From Candidatus Poribacteria bacterium (lineage in GTDB: Bacteria > Poribacteria > WGA-4E > WGA-3G): a DNA stretch of 54,694 nucleotides. Both the position numbers and the translations under genes were made by a program. The stretch spans positions 1,559 to 56,252 of the forward strand of contig JAGWBU010000001.1 of NCBI GenBank assembly GCA_021295735.1. The letters run 5' to 3'. This document shows, piece after piece, positions 24,104 to 33,158 of this stretch; the stretch's first letter is position 1; every line of letters starts with the position of its first letter. The notes below the pieces were generated by a model. That model searched no databases. It saw only the letters and a program-made list of their open reading frames with translations, and was not told the origin of the DNA.

Positions 24104-25030
24104 CTATATTTTGTCAATTGCCATTGTGATAAAGATCAAAGGTAAATACAGTAGGGATGCGTACAGCACATATCGTGCTGCTTTTACAGAATGTGTTTTT
24201 TCTAAATAGATACCGCTTGCCAGAAACATCCCACCTGTTAGCAGCGCGCCTAAAAAATAGATTCCGCCTGCAATATTGAACAGCGTAGGAAGAAGTCCGA
24301 TGCCGAATAGTGCGACACAGTTGGTTACAATCTGACGGCGCGTACTTGCCCCGTCTGGATGGATGACGGGCAACAATTTCAACCCCGCATTTGCATAGTC
24401 TTCACGATAGATATAGGCTATTGCGAGCGAATGCGGAAGTTGCCATAGAAAGAGAATGGCAAATAATACCCATGCTGCTCCCGAAAGTGAACCTTGCGCT
24501 GCAACCCATCCAACGACAGGTGGGAGTGCCCCCGGAACTGCACCGATTAGAGTACATAATGAAGTTTTTTGCTTAAGCGGTGTATATACAAAGAGATAAC
24601 TCACCACAATTAATGAAATAACAAATCCGCTCAGCGGATTTACAAGAAACGTCAGGTAAAGCATCCCGCTTCCTGTCAGGAATGCACAGAAAAGCAGTGC
24701 TTCCATGGGATGTAACCTTCCTGCAGGAAGTGGTCTTTCCTGTGTCCGCGCCATCTGTGAATCTATGTCGCGTTCCAAATATTGATTTAGTCCTAAAACC
24801 CCTGCAGCTGTCAAACCAGCACCGACAAGTGTATGTAGGAAAAGCACCCAGTTGACAGCACCCTGCGTACCGAGATAAAAACCTGCAGCAGTCGTAATCA
24901 ATATCATCAGGACCAATCGCGGTTTTGTGAGTTGAATATAGTCCTCCACTCGCCTGACGAAAACTAAGGCTTTTGACGGTGGATTTGTTGCTTCTGTTTT
25001 ATCTGGTAATGTTGCTATTGTTGAACGCAT
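24104..25030 (-). CDS. ctaB: Protoheme IX farnesyltransferase (heme O synthase)
   Basis: A 308-residue UbiA-family prenyltransferase with about nine helices. The Asp-rich motif reads NQYLERDIDSQMARTQERPLPAGRL (N-x-x-x-D-x-x-x-D), and a second conserved loop is YTPLKQKTSLCTLIGAVPGALPP. It adds a farnesyl group to heme b to make heme O, the precursor of heme A for the oxidase encoded alongside. It lies nine bases after the heme A synthase gene. Confidence 0.95.
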   Translation of the reverse strand: MRSTIATLPDKTEATNPPSKALVFVRRVEDYIQLTKPRLVLMILITTAAGFYLGTQGAVNWVLFLHTLVGAGLTAAGVLGLNQYLERDIDSQMARTQERPLPAGRLHPMEALLFCAFLTGSGMLYLTFLVNPLSGFVISLIVVSYLFVYTPLKQKTSLCTLIGAVPGALPPVVGWVAAQGSLSGAAWVLFAILFLWQLPHSLAIAYIYREDYANAGLKLLPVIHPDGASTRRQIVTNCVALFGIGLLPTLFNIAGGIYFLGALLTGGMFLASGIYLEKTHSVKAARYVLYASLLYLPLIFITMAIDKI

Positions 25031-25039
25031 TATGTTATC

Positions 25040-25981
25040 TCATTCTGTAACCAGTGAACTTGTTACAGGTGTATCTATAGAAATTGAAGTCCCTGTGAAT
25101 CGGTAAATTTTCAATGTAATCACAAAACTACTCACTAACATGAGAGCACCGACTGCTACGTGAGCAGTCGTAACAATATCTGTGAGTAGTGCTGACGCTG
25201 TCGCGCCAACGGCAGTTAATTTCGTAATATAAGCACCGAGACCGAGCATCAACTGCACTGCAAGCAAGCCGAGCAATAGTAATGGCAATGTCTGACCAAT
25301 ACTTTGGGTTTCCCCACCTATACTAAAGAAACGTCTTGCCAGCAGAAAAATGTGAAGCGTTACCAAGAATGCCAAAAGAAGATGTGCGTCAAGTCTATTC
25401 CCTGTATGTCGTAAAATTGCTCCGAAGATGAGTTGAACGTATATCAAACAAGTTGTAATTAGACTCAACCTGCGCAATTTCTTTGCTGAAACGGTATCAA
25501 CAGTGCTTTCAGACTGATTTTCAAACCAGTCACGGGAAGTAAACCAACATATTCCACAGAGTAATGCAAAGAACGCTTGTGCAAGGCACGCATGAACTAT
25601 TGCTAAGTTAAGATTTAGCTCAGTAACCCGAAGCCCTCCGAGAAGACCCTGTACACTGACACCGATGAGGGCCGCTACCCCAAGCCATTTTATCCATCTG
25701 CGCGAATCTTTGACCATCAGCATCACAAGAAGTCCAATCGTTAACAGACCGACTAACGAACCCATCAAGCGATGGCTATGCTCATATAGGATTCCGCCTA
25801 CCATTTCGGATAACGGATATAGAAACATATTGTACCCGAAGGTTGTTGGCCAATCTGGTACTGCCAATCCCGATTCAGTGCTTGTTACAATCCCTCCAAT
25901 AACAATCAACAGAAACGTTGCACCTGCGGTGAGCAATGCTATCCGATGTAGCCACGGACTATAGCTAAGTTGTTTCTTCAT
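25040..25981 (-). CDS. ctaA: Heme A synthase (COX15/CtaA)
   Basis: A 313-residue eight-helix protein. The typical start is RIALLTAGATFLLIVIGGIVTSTESGLAVPDWPTTFG, and heme-ligand histidines are visible in YEHSHRLMG, NLAIVHACLAQAFF, LRHTGNRLDAHLL and TTAHVAVGAL. It converts heme O to heme A. It is placed directly between subunit I and heme O synthase, so heme supply and apo-oxidase are made from one transcript. Confidence 0.95.
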   Translation of the reverse strand: MKKQLSYSPWLHRIALLTAGATFLLIVIGGIVTSTESGLAVPDWPTTFGYNMFLYPLSEMVGGILYEHSHRLMGSLVGLLTIGLLVMLMVKDSRRWIKWLGVAALIGVSVQGLLGGLRVTELNLNLAIVHACLAQAFFALLCGICWFTSRDWFENQSESTVDTVSAKKLRRLSLITTCLIYVQLIFGAILRHTGNRLDAHLLLAFLVTLHIFLLARRFFSIGGETQSIGQTLPLLLLGLLAVQLMLGLGAYITKLTAVGATASALLTDIVTTAHVAVGALMLVSSFVITLKIYRFTGTSISIDTPVTSSLVTE

Positions 25982-25994
25982 GTTAAGTCTTCAT

Positions 25995-26019
25995 AGGTGC
26001 GGTTAGAAACCGCACCTAC
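25995..26019. repeat. REP-like hairpin with GTAG foot (minus orientation)
   Basis: A 10-bp perfect stem AGGTGCGGTT-AGA-AACCGCACCT followed by AC (CTAC across the end). It sits in the 60-base gap between subunit I and heme A synthase, so it may also tune the transcript there. Confidence 0.75.
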
Positions 26020-26041
26020 CGGTAGAAACTGCTTATACTAA

Positions 26042-28009
26042 CTAATCTCCAGCACTTGCTGGTGCATGTTCAGGTTGTGCTTGCGGAATAAAATCAGATT
26101 CTTCGCCGGGGACGCTGTATTCATAAGGACCACGATAAACAGTTGGAATCTGAGCAAAATTGCCGTGTGGCACTGGCGTCGGTGCCTCCCATTCCAACGT
26201 ATTGACATTCCACGGGTTCTTTTCAGCGACCTTACCACGATATATGCTCCAGACAAAATTGAAGACAAGTATCAATTGCACAAAACCGAGCGTAAACGCA
26301 CTCATCGTGATAAAGAGGTTCATTCCTTCAAAGGTTTGCAGGTACTCATACTGCATCGGGTTAGAAATGCGCCGCATGTGTCCACCTACACCCAGAATGT
26401 GCATTGGGAAGAAAGTACAGTTAAAGGCTATGAAGGTCAACCAAAAATGAATTTTGGACAACGTATCGTTCATATAACGCCCATACATCTTCGGGAACCA
26501 GAAGATAATACCGCCAAAAATAGCAAACAGGCTTCCCCCAAAAACGACATAGTGAATATGCGCTACAATGTAATAAGTATCGTGTATGTATATATCAACT
26601 GGCGTATTTGCCATGTAGATGCCGCTTAGCCCACCGATTACGAACATAGATACAAAGGCGATAGCATGAAGCATCGGTGTTGTAAATCGGATTGAACCGC
26701 GGAACATCGTACCAAGCCAGTTAAAGGTCTTAATGGCAGAAGGCACTGCAATTAGCATTGTTGTCGTCATGAAGAATGCCCCCATGCCGGGACGCATTCC
26801 ACTTTGGAACATATGATGCCCCCAAACAACCCATCCCAAAAATGCAATCGCAATCATAGCGTATACCATAGAGCGGTAACCAAAAATCGGTTTTCGTGAA
26901 AAAACTGCTACCAATTCGGAAGCAATTCCCATTCCCGGTAAAATAAGGATGTACACTTCGGGGTGCCCAAAGAACCAGAACAGGTGTTGCCACAGAAGCG
27001 GGTCCCCACCGCCTTCAACTGTTGAAGTGAAGAACGTCGTTCCCGCAAGTCTATCAAAGATGAGAAGAGCCAAAGCGGAAGAGAATACGGGAAAAGCGAG
27101 GAGCAACAAGATTGCAACGATAAATAGGGACCAGATAACCAACGGTAGTCGTAACCACGTCATTCCTGGTGCACGCATGTTTATAACGGTGGTAATATAA
27201 TTAATTGAACCGACTAAAGAGGAGAATCCCTGAATCAACAAACTGATTGCCCATAGGTTGAGGCCCCAGTTGACACCGGTCCACTGTGGGTCAGTTGATA
27301 GCGGTGCATATCCTGTCCAGCCTGCTGCAGCGTGTCCACCCGGAACGAAAAACCCAGCTGCCATTATAACTGCCGCAAGCACGGCAAGCCAAAATGACAA
27401 CATATTAAGAACAGGGAACGCCATATCCCGTGTCCCTATCATCAGAGGGATCAAAAAATTGCCGAAGGCACCAACCAATATAGGAACAACGACGAAGAAG
27501 ACCATTATAGTAGCATGCATCGTAAACAGCATGTTATAGAAATGCGGTTCAATAAAACCACTCGGCATGTTTACTTCAAGCCCTTCCTCTTTCTCTGAGT
27601 CGTAAATCCGCTCCCACATTTTATCAGCACCGGTAACAACCTCTCCATCATCAATATACTTTTGAGAAGCACCAATGATAGGTAAAGGTTTTGCGGCCTT
27701 CGCGGGTTTCCCGCCTTCCAGTTCAGGTGTTTCGGGGTAAGCAAGTTGCCATCTAAAAAGCAGGGCAAGCCCGCCTCCAACAAATAGCATGATCAGTCCA
27801 TAGATTAGGAACTGCTTTCCGATCATCTTATGATCAAGCGAAAAGATATATTTGCGAATAAAACTCTCTTCATGATGTGCATGTGCGTGGTGTTCGTCAT
27901 CGTCATGCTCATGTGTGTGTTCTATAGTATCGTTATCGTCATGTGCATGTGCATGATCGTGATGTTCGTCATCGTCATGTTCATGTGATATATTTTCGTT
28001 TTCTTGCAT
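26042..28009 (-). CDS. coxA: Cytochrome c oxidase subunit I (type A1) with a His-rich N-terminal tail
   Basis: A 655-residue, 12-helix heme-copper oxidase subunit. Heme and copper ligands are seen in FTMHATIMVFF, GHPEVYILILPG (His-Tyr cross-link pair and the A1-type Glu), VVWGHHMF, and DTYYIVAHIHYVVFGG. The D-channel region NFLIPLMIGTRDMAFP is present. Residues 9-46 are an unusual cytoplasmic tail with 15 His mixed with Asp and Glu, built from two copies of an EHDDDEHH-xHAHAH unit. An AAAGGAG sits ten bases before ATG 28009, so I chose this over a GTG at 28030. It produces the catalytic oxygen-reducing, proton-pumping subunit. Confidence 0.96.
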   Translation of the reverse strand: MQENENISHEHDDDEHHDHAHAHDDNDTIEHTHEHDDDEHHAHAHHEESFIRKYIFSLDHKMIGKQFLIYGLIMLFVGGGLALLFRWQLAYPETPELEGGKPAKAAKPLPIIGASQKYIDDGEVVTGADKMWERIYDSEKEEGLEVNMPSGFIEPHFYNMLFTMHATIMVFFVVVPILVGAFGNFLIPLMIGTRDMAFPVLNMLSFWLAVLAAVIMAAGFFVPGGHAAAGWTGYAPLSTDPQWTGVNWGLNLWAISLLIQGFSSLVGSINYITTVINMRAPGMTWLRLPLVIWSLFIVAILLLLAFPVFSSALALLIFDRLAGTTFFTSTVEGGGDPLLWQHLFWFFGHPEVYILILPGMGIASELVAVFSRKPIFGYRSMVYAMIAIAFLGWVVWGHHMFQSGMRPGMGAFFMTTTMLIAVPSAIKTFNWLGTMFRGSIRFTTPMLHAIAFVSMFVIGGLSGIYMANTPVDIYIHDTYYIVAHIHYVVFGGSLFAIFGGIIFWFPKMYGRYMNDTLSKIHFWLTFIAFNCTFFPMHILGVGGHMRRISNPMQYEYLQTFEGMNLFITMSAFTLGFVQLILVFNFVWSIYRGKVAEKNPWNVNTLEWEAPTPVPHGNFAQIPTVYRGPYEYSVPGEESDFIPQAQPEHAPASAGD

Positions 28010-28078
28010 CTTTATTTTTTCTCCTTTCACGACCCTGCAATTAGGAATTGCGATTTCTTCAGGCCGCTCTGATGTTGC

Positions 28079-28741
28079 TTACTCAGGCCACTGTTCCGCG
28101 ACCCATGCATCATATTCTTCTTGTGTTTGCACAATGAGATATCCGAGCATGCCTGAGTGTCCAAATCCACAGAGTTCGGCACATGGAATTTCATAACGAC
28201 CCGTCTTTATTGCCTGAAACTTTAAAGTGTCAATAGGAGGCCGATTTGGTAAAGCGTCCTGTTTCTGGCGCAAATTAGGTATAAAAAAACTGTGAATTAC
28301 ATCTTTAGACGTTAGCAGGATTTGCACAACCTTGTTTACTGGCACATACAATTCATTTTCTAATTCCAGATCGTCTTCTGTTCCTAATTCATTGTCTGGA
28401 CCGGGGTAGATCATATACCAGTTAAACTGTTCGCCTCGTACCTGAACAACATAATCAGGATTTTCAGCAGGTGATTTAAGGTTGTTCCACTCTGGGAAGC
28501 TGAGCATTGCCAATCCAAACACAATCACTGTAGTTACAGCTGTCCAGATGATTTCAAGTTTCGTACTTCCTTCAATGTATTCAGCGCGGTGTCCTGCTCG
28601 ATGACGGTACTTAATCAAAAACATGATTAGAGTCCCGATCACAAGGACAAACACCACCACAGTAATCCAATAGATGAGTGCAAAGAGGGTATCAACACCT
28701 TGTGCGAACGTTGATATGTTCTCTGGTAGCCATCCAAGCAT
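28079..28741 (-). CDS. coxB: Cytochrome c oxidase subunit II (CuA)
   Basis: A 220-residue protein with two N-terminal transmembrane helices and a periplasmic cupredoxin domain. CuA ligands are the His in DVIHSFF, Cys-x-x-x-Cys and His in CAELCGFGHSGM, and the final Met. GEQFNWYMIYPG is the aromatic electron-entry patch. It has no fused cytochrome c domain, so electrons must come from separate carriers such as the cytochromes c and cupredoxins upstream. It is first in the core oxidase block. Confidence 0.95.
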   Translation of the reverse strand: MLGWLPENISTFAQGVDTLFALIYWITVVVFVLVIGTLIMFLIKYRHRAGHRAEYIEGSTKLEIIWTAVTTVIVFGLAMLSFPEWNNLKSPAENPDYVVQVRGEQFNWYMIYPGPDNELGTEDDLELENELYVPVNKVVQILLTSKDVIHSFFIPNLRQKQDALPNRPPIDTLKFQAIKTGRYEIPCAELCGFGHSGMLGYLIVQTQEEYDAWVAEQWPE

Positions 28742-28779
28742 TCATTTCTCCTTTTTCAAAATCGTTGATAGGATATTCG

Positions 28780-29574
28780 TTAGGCGTACTTTTTCTTTGT
28801 TTCTGCAAAAGCAGTAAGTGTAGCACCCAAGTAAGTCAATAAACAAAATAGCGATGTAATCAATAGAGAAAGTGTCCACGTCGGCATGTTGCCGATTGTT
28901 GTTTCAGTATCAAAGTAGAGACTTCGCCGAAAAGCAGCGACTCCATAGGTTAAAGGATTTAGTTTCATTATCCACGCTAACCAACCGGGTGCCCCATTAC
29001 TTGGGAAAAAAGCGCCAGACAGCAGCCAAATCGGTATGAGTATTAGGTTCATAATCGCATGAAAGCCTTGCGTAGAGTCCATCCGCCATGCGATAAGCAG
29101 ACCGAGATTCGTCAAGCCAAACGCCAATAGCGTCATTACGCCTAACGTGAGAATTAAGGAGACAATCCCGAATTGTATACCAATGAAGGGTGCGAAGAAT
29201 AGTAATAACACACCCTGCAAAAGTGCTAAGGTCGTTCCACCTAATGCTTGTCCAAGGACAATACTCCATCTTGCCACAGGTGCTACAAGCACACCCTGCA
29301 GGAAACCTTCGCGCCGTTCATTCACAACAGAGATTGTAGCGAAAATAGCAGTAAAAAGCAAGACTAAAACGACAATTCCAGGATAAAAGTATTCAATATA
29401 TCCGGGTTTCTCTGCTATTTCAGAAGGTTGAAATGAAGCACTCAAACCACTTCCGATTAGAACCCAAAATACCAAGGGCTGTGCGATTGCACTAAAGAGG
29501 CGACTCCGTTGTCTATAAAACCTGATGATTTCACGCCACCAAATTGTTGTAACTGGTAGCAGAACGCTAATCAA
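28780..29574 (-). CDS. ABC-2-type transporter permease
   Basis: A 264-residue protein with six transmembrane helices and the ABC-2 permease signature (FATISVVNERREGFLQGVLVAPVARWSIVLGQALGG; PIWLLSGAFFPSNGAPGWLAWIMKLNPLTYGV). It partners the ATPase encoded upstream. The substrate is not evident. Its place between a copper/cytochrome block and CuA subunit II suggests a role in oxidase or cytochrome maturation, as with NosF/NosY- or CcmA/B-like systems; that is inference. Confidence 0.88.
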   Translation of the reverse strand: MISVLLPVTTIWWREIIRFYRQRSRLFSAIAQPLVFWVLIGSGLSASFQPSEIAEKPGYIEYFYPGIVVLVLLFTAIFATISVVNERREGFLQGVLVAPVARWSIVLGQALGGTTLALLQGVLLLFFAPFIGIQFGIVSLILTLGVMTLLAFGLTNLGLLIAWRMDSTQGFHAIMNLILIPIWLLSGAFFPSNGAPGWLAWIMKLNPLTYGVAAFRRSLYFDTETTIGNMPTWTLSLLITSLFCLLTYLGATLTAFAETKKKYA

Positions 29575-29650
29575 ACCGTTCTTCCTCTACACCATAAGTG
29601 AGTGCTGTATTCACATCGATCGGGGTTACAAACTCCTCCCACAAGAGTGC

Positions 29651-30571
29651 TTACACAAACGGGTTTCCTGTTAGCTTAATGAAAACGTCCTCTAATGTCG
29701 GTTTTCCGAACCGCACAGTCTGAATCTCATCTGGAAAAGCGGCTACCACATCCCGAACAAACTCATGCCCACGTTCACATTCTATATGTAAGTAATTATC
29801 AGTTAAAATCGGGAAAACCTCAAATTGGTCAGCTATTGCGCTACAGAGTTCTTCACCTTTTTCAGTCTCAATCAACACAACATCACCACCAATTTGCGCC
29901 TTAAGTTCGTCAGGAGTTCCAAGCGCAACCAATCTCCCTGAATCCAAAATACCGACCCGGTTACATGACTCTGCCTCATCCATTAGATGCGTTGTTAGCA
30001 GAACAAGGATATTTTCTGTCTCTACAAGTGAACTCAGATAGTCACTGAGTTGTCGACGAACACCTACATCCAACCCGCTGCTTGGTTCATCAAGCAGCAA
30101 AACCTGTGGTGAATGAAGCATTGCTTTGGCAATTTCTACCCGCCTTTGTAAACCCCCAGATAATTCTTCTACCACGTCATGCGATCTATCACTGATTCCA
30201 AATCGTTCTATTAGTTCAGAAATTCTGAGTTTCAGGCTTTTGCCTTTGAGTCCATAGAGATGTCCGTGATGTCGTAAATTCTCTGTAACAGTGAGTTTGA
30301 CATCTAATCCTGGACGTTGAAAAACAACCCCTAATAATTTTCGAATCGCTTTCGCGTCAACGCCTAAGTTGTGTCCAAGAATGTTAACACTCCCCGACGT
30401 TGACGGCATGAGTGTAGACAGAATCTTAAAAAGGGTTGTTTTTCCACTACCGTTTGGACCGAGTAGGCAAAAAATCTCGCCTTGCGGGACGGTGAAACTA
30501 ACATTATCTAAAGCACACCGAGTGCCGTAGTTGTGCGTCAGTTTTCCGACCGTAACCCCATTTTTACTCAC
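29651..30571 (-). CDS. ABC transporter ATP-binding protein (DrrA/CcmA/NosF-like)
   Basis: A 306-residue ATPase: Walker A GPNGSGKTTL, Q-loop VVFQRPGLD, signature LSGGLQRRVEIAKA, Walker B VLLLDEPSSGLD and switch His in LLTTHLMDEAE. The extra 80-residue C-terminal domain is typical of DrrA-like ATPases. It works with the permease downstream. The start overlaps the end of the cupredoxin-like gene by eight bases. Confidence 0.92.
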   Translation of the reverse strand: MSKNGVTVGKLTHNYGTRCALDNVSFTVPQGEIFCLLGPNGSGKTTLFKILSTLMPSTSGSVNILGHNLGVDAKAIRKLLGVVFQRPGLDVKLTVTENLRHHGHLYGLKGKSLKLRISELIERFGISDRSHDVVEELSGGLQRRVEIAKAMLHSPQVLLLDEPSSGLDVGVRRQLSDYLSSLVETENILVLLTTHLMDEAESCNRVGILDSGRLVALGTPDELKAQIGGDVVLIETEKGEELCSAIADQFEVFPILTDNYLHIECERGHEFVRDVVAAFPDEIQTVRFGKPTLEDVFIKLTGNPFV

Positions 30572-31370
30572 TGGACTCTTTGAGTTTTAATGTGAAATCT
30601 TGTTTGACTTCCCCACCCGCAGCGACGGTGACTTTAACAGGCTCTTTGTTATTAGTACCACATGCTTCGTGCCAATATCCTAATTTATAGTCTCCCGGGG
30701 GAACATCTTCAAGCGTGAATTCACCCTTTTCGTTTGTCACAGCAAAATAGGGATGCGGTACATAAGCAACCCATGCCCTCATCCATCCATGGATATCACA
30801 TTTGACTTCAACCGGACCTTCCGCATTCTTAGACTTATAACGAGTGAGACGCATTTTTTTACGGTTCTTTGTTTGCTGTATGTTTATCTCGGTGTTATTC
30901 TTCTTTGTCCCGAAGATATGCACATTGTGTGTTGCCCTGTCGTTATTCAACATCGTCAGGACGGTTCCAACAGGAATGATCTGCACATGCGGATCGAATC
31001 TACAATTCTTCTGATCAATTTCCACTTTCGCATCCTTGTCAAAATCTTTACCTTGTGAAATGTCCATCAGATAAACAATTGTATTTTTCAATACGTTACC
31101 TTCACCGACGACAAGCGTTTCATCAAACTTATCAGTAACACCACAAACTGCTTGGTCTTTTGTGATTTCCAGTTTTTTCATTTTAGGCACTTCGCCTTCA
31201 AACTTTACGACACCACTAATTTTACCACCGTCTTTAACAGCCATGGTTTTATATGCTTTAGGAAAAACAAGTTTGTTCATTTCCTCTTCTTCGTGATTGT
31301 CTGCAAATACAAACAGACCGAAACCACATGCAAGAAGAAGGGTGAGACATGCCAACATTTTCGTTTTCAT
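30564..31370 (-). CDS. Exported cupredoxin-like copper protein with carboxypeptidase-regulatory-like domain (copy 1)
   Basis: A 268-residue protein with a signal peptide (ACLTLLLACGFGLFVFADN) preceded by AAGGAG. It has a cupredoxin-like region with possible type 1 copper ligands: His in DRATHNVHIFGT, then Cys, His and Met in VKCDIHGWMRAW. The C-terminal part (KGEFTLEDVPPGDYKLGYWHEACG) is a carboxypeptidase-regulatory-like fold. It is paralogous to 37498-38268; both have the CRFDPHVQIIPVG-type segment and the C-x-x-H-x-W-M motif. Probably a periplasmic electron carrier or copper-binding protein for the oxidases; the role is inferred. Confidence 0.82.
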   Translation of the reverse strand: MKTKMLACLTLLLACGFGLFVFADNHEEEEMNKLVFPKAYKTMAVKDGGKISGVVKFEGEVPKMKKLEITKDQAVCGVTDKFDETLVVGEGNVLKNTIVYLMDISQGKDFDKDAKVEIDQKNCRFDPHVQIIPVGTVLTMLNNDRATHNVHIFGTKKNNTEINIQQTKNRKKMRLTRYKSKNAEGPVEVKCDIHGWMRAWVAYVPHPYFAVTNEKGEFTLEDVPPGDYKLGYWHEACGTNNKEPVKVTVAAGGEVKQDFTLKLKESSE

Positions 31371-31441
31371 TTTTTATCTCCTTATATAATTCAAGGTTTA
31401 TGAGGCAATGTTGCCTCACTATTTGATTTGATTCTATAGAA

Positions 31442-33157
31442 TTACGTGTTTCTTTGCCGCACAAACTGTCGTAGTCCGACCAGCAGACCAAACGAGAGAA
31501 GTGCAACCAATGGCGGATAAATAAACCTTCTTGATGAGGGTACAGGTTCTAACACAAAACTATACCAACTTGAGATGACTCGTTTCGTGTCAACATCACC
31601 ATTTGCACCATCCCATGCTGAAAAAGCAATAGGAACAAATACATCAGATTCAAGCTGCAGATCTTTCTTATCATCCGTTTTTAACGCACGTTTGACCCAT
31701 AATCTGTACTGTCCATCAGTGTATTCGCTTTCTGCTTCAATGTTACCTTGGACTTCCTGAACTTCAGCTTTGTTGATGCCTTTCGCTGTGAGTTCTGTAA
31801 CCTTCTCGGCATCAGATGCTTTCCAGTGCCATAGATAGACAGGTAGTTTTCCACCCCAAAGGAAATAAGGCTTTGGTGCAGTGGGGCCCTTCGGCACTTT
31901 CACAGGAAATTGGATTGCAATTGCGTCCTCAAACGTTGTTCCAGTATCTTCGTCCTCTTCAACTTCGGTATTATGTGTTCGGTCATCCCATGTGAAGAGG
32001 AAGGCGACCTCTGTGTCATTGTAAAATGATTTGACATTAACTGAGTCAATCGTAGGATTAAACTGCCGAGGTTCAACAATTATTTGTCCGACAAGAGGAA
32101 AGTAACTTGATTCAAGTGTTTCCCAAGCTGCATCAGCCATCTGAGGCAACTCGCCTACTACATATTGTGACCGAAGGACGTTTTTGCCAATCGCTGGCTC
32201 CGGTCTTTTTTCAGGAGAAAGGGATTTGACGTAGTTCGCCAAGTGCCAACTTTTTGCATTAAATGCTTTCATCGCTGTATCATAGATCTGTTTTTGTTCT
32301 TCAGTTGTATCGCCATCCGCCATAAGGTCTAAGATTTCAAAAGCATTGCCCATTTTTTCATCAAGTTGGTTATATTCTTCTTCCTCAGCCTCTGTCATTT
32401 CGACTTTATTGTCCAATTCATTATAACGTTTGGATTCTTCTATAGTTAAGCCGAAAGCAGGGTCTTCAAACATGGGCATGGCGGAGCCTGCAATTCCACC
32501 GATAAACCGCTTGTAAATGTCGTCGATATCGCTACCGCCTCTGTAGTTCCAACTTTGTGTAAGATTTGCTGGCCAACTCTTGAAACCCCACTCATCTTCC
32601 AAGGTTGGTGCGGATGTGCCATCGCCACGACCTAAATTACCATGGCATTCAAAACAGGCGAATTGCGTGTAAAGCACCTTCCCAATTTCTACACTCTCTT
32701 CAGCGTAAGGAATTTTACCTTCTAAACTGATTTGGCGCGGTGGTGTTTCACTTTCTTTGAAGCCATCATAGAAGGTTTTTATGTATGCCACCACTTCCCA
32801 ACGGTCATTGGCACTGAGTGCAGTTTCCCACTCTGGCATTGACGAACCGGGCATACCTATGGTAATAATATCAAATAGGTCCTGATCCGTTGGAAGCTCT
32901 CCGCTTTCTGTAGACCGAATCTTATACAACCCACGAGTGAAATCTCTTGGTTGCGGTAAAAGATTTTCTGCTGCACTACCATCCCCGCGTCCTTCCGTAC
33001 CGTGGCAGTGTGCGCAACTTTCTTCATAGACCTCTTTTCCTGCAGCAACTTTTTTTGCTTCCTCGGAATCGTCTGGTGTGTCCTGCGCAAAAGTTAGGGA
33101 TAAAAAAGAGAGTAGACCTAAAATAAGGATTAAGAGGACAATATTTCTGCTTCTCAT
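31442..33157 (-). CDS. Diheme cytochrome c fused to an ethylbenzene-dehydrogenase-type heme b domain
   Basis: A 571-residue protein. Order: signal peptide; cytochrome c domain with Cys48-Ala-His-Cys-His; second cytochrome c domain with Cys168-Phe-Glu-Cys-His; a beta-sandwich resembling the heme b domain of ethylbenzene-dehydrogenase-like gamma subunits (SYFPLVGQIIVEPRQFNPT...AIAIQFPVKVPKG...PVYLWHWKASD); and a C-terminal membrane anchor (FIYPPLVALLSFGLLVGL). A GGGAGGGA precedes ATG 33157. It begins one base after the previous stop. Likely a membrane-tethered electron relay. Confidence 0.87.
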   Translation of the reverse strand: MRSRNIVLLILILGLLSFLSLTFAQDTPDDSEEAKKVAAGKEVYEESCAHCHGTEGRGDGSAAENLLPQPRDFTRGLYKIRSTESGELPTDQDLFDIITIGMPGSSMPEWETALSANDRWEVVAYIKTFYDGFKESETPPRQISLEGKIPYAEESVEIGKVLYTQFACFECHGNLGRGDGTSAPTLEDEWGFKSWPANLTQSWNYRGGSDIDDIYKRFIGGIAGSAMPMFEDPAFGLTIEESKRYNELDNKVEMTEAEEEEYNQLDEKMGNAFEILDLMADGDTTEEQKQIYDTAMKAFNAKSWHLANYVKSLSPEKRPEPAIGKNVLRSQYVVGELPQMADAAWETLESSYFPLVGQIIVEPRQFNPTIDSVNVKSFYNDTEVAFLFTWDDRTHNTEVEEDEDTGTTFEDAIAIQFPVKVPKGPTAPKPYFLWGGKLPVYLWHWKASDAEKVTELTAKGINKAEVQEVQGNIEAESEYTDGQYRLWVKRALKTDDKKDLQLESDVFVPIAFSAWDGANGDVDTKRVISSWYSFVLEPVPSSRRFIYPPLVALLSFGLLVGLRQFVRQRNT

Positions 33158-33158
33158 T

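Noticed and set aside
26066..26629. 187-codon open frame on the plus strand opposite subunit I
   Set aside because: It lies wholly inside the well-supported coxA gene, has no ribosome site or family resemblance, and is a mirror of the coding strand.
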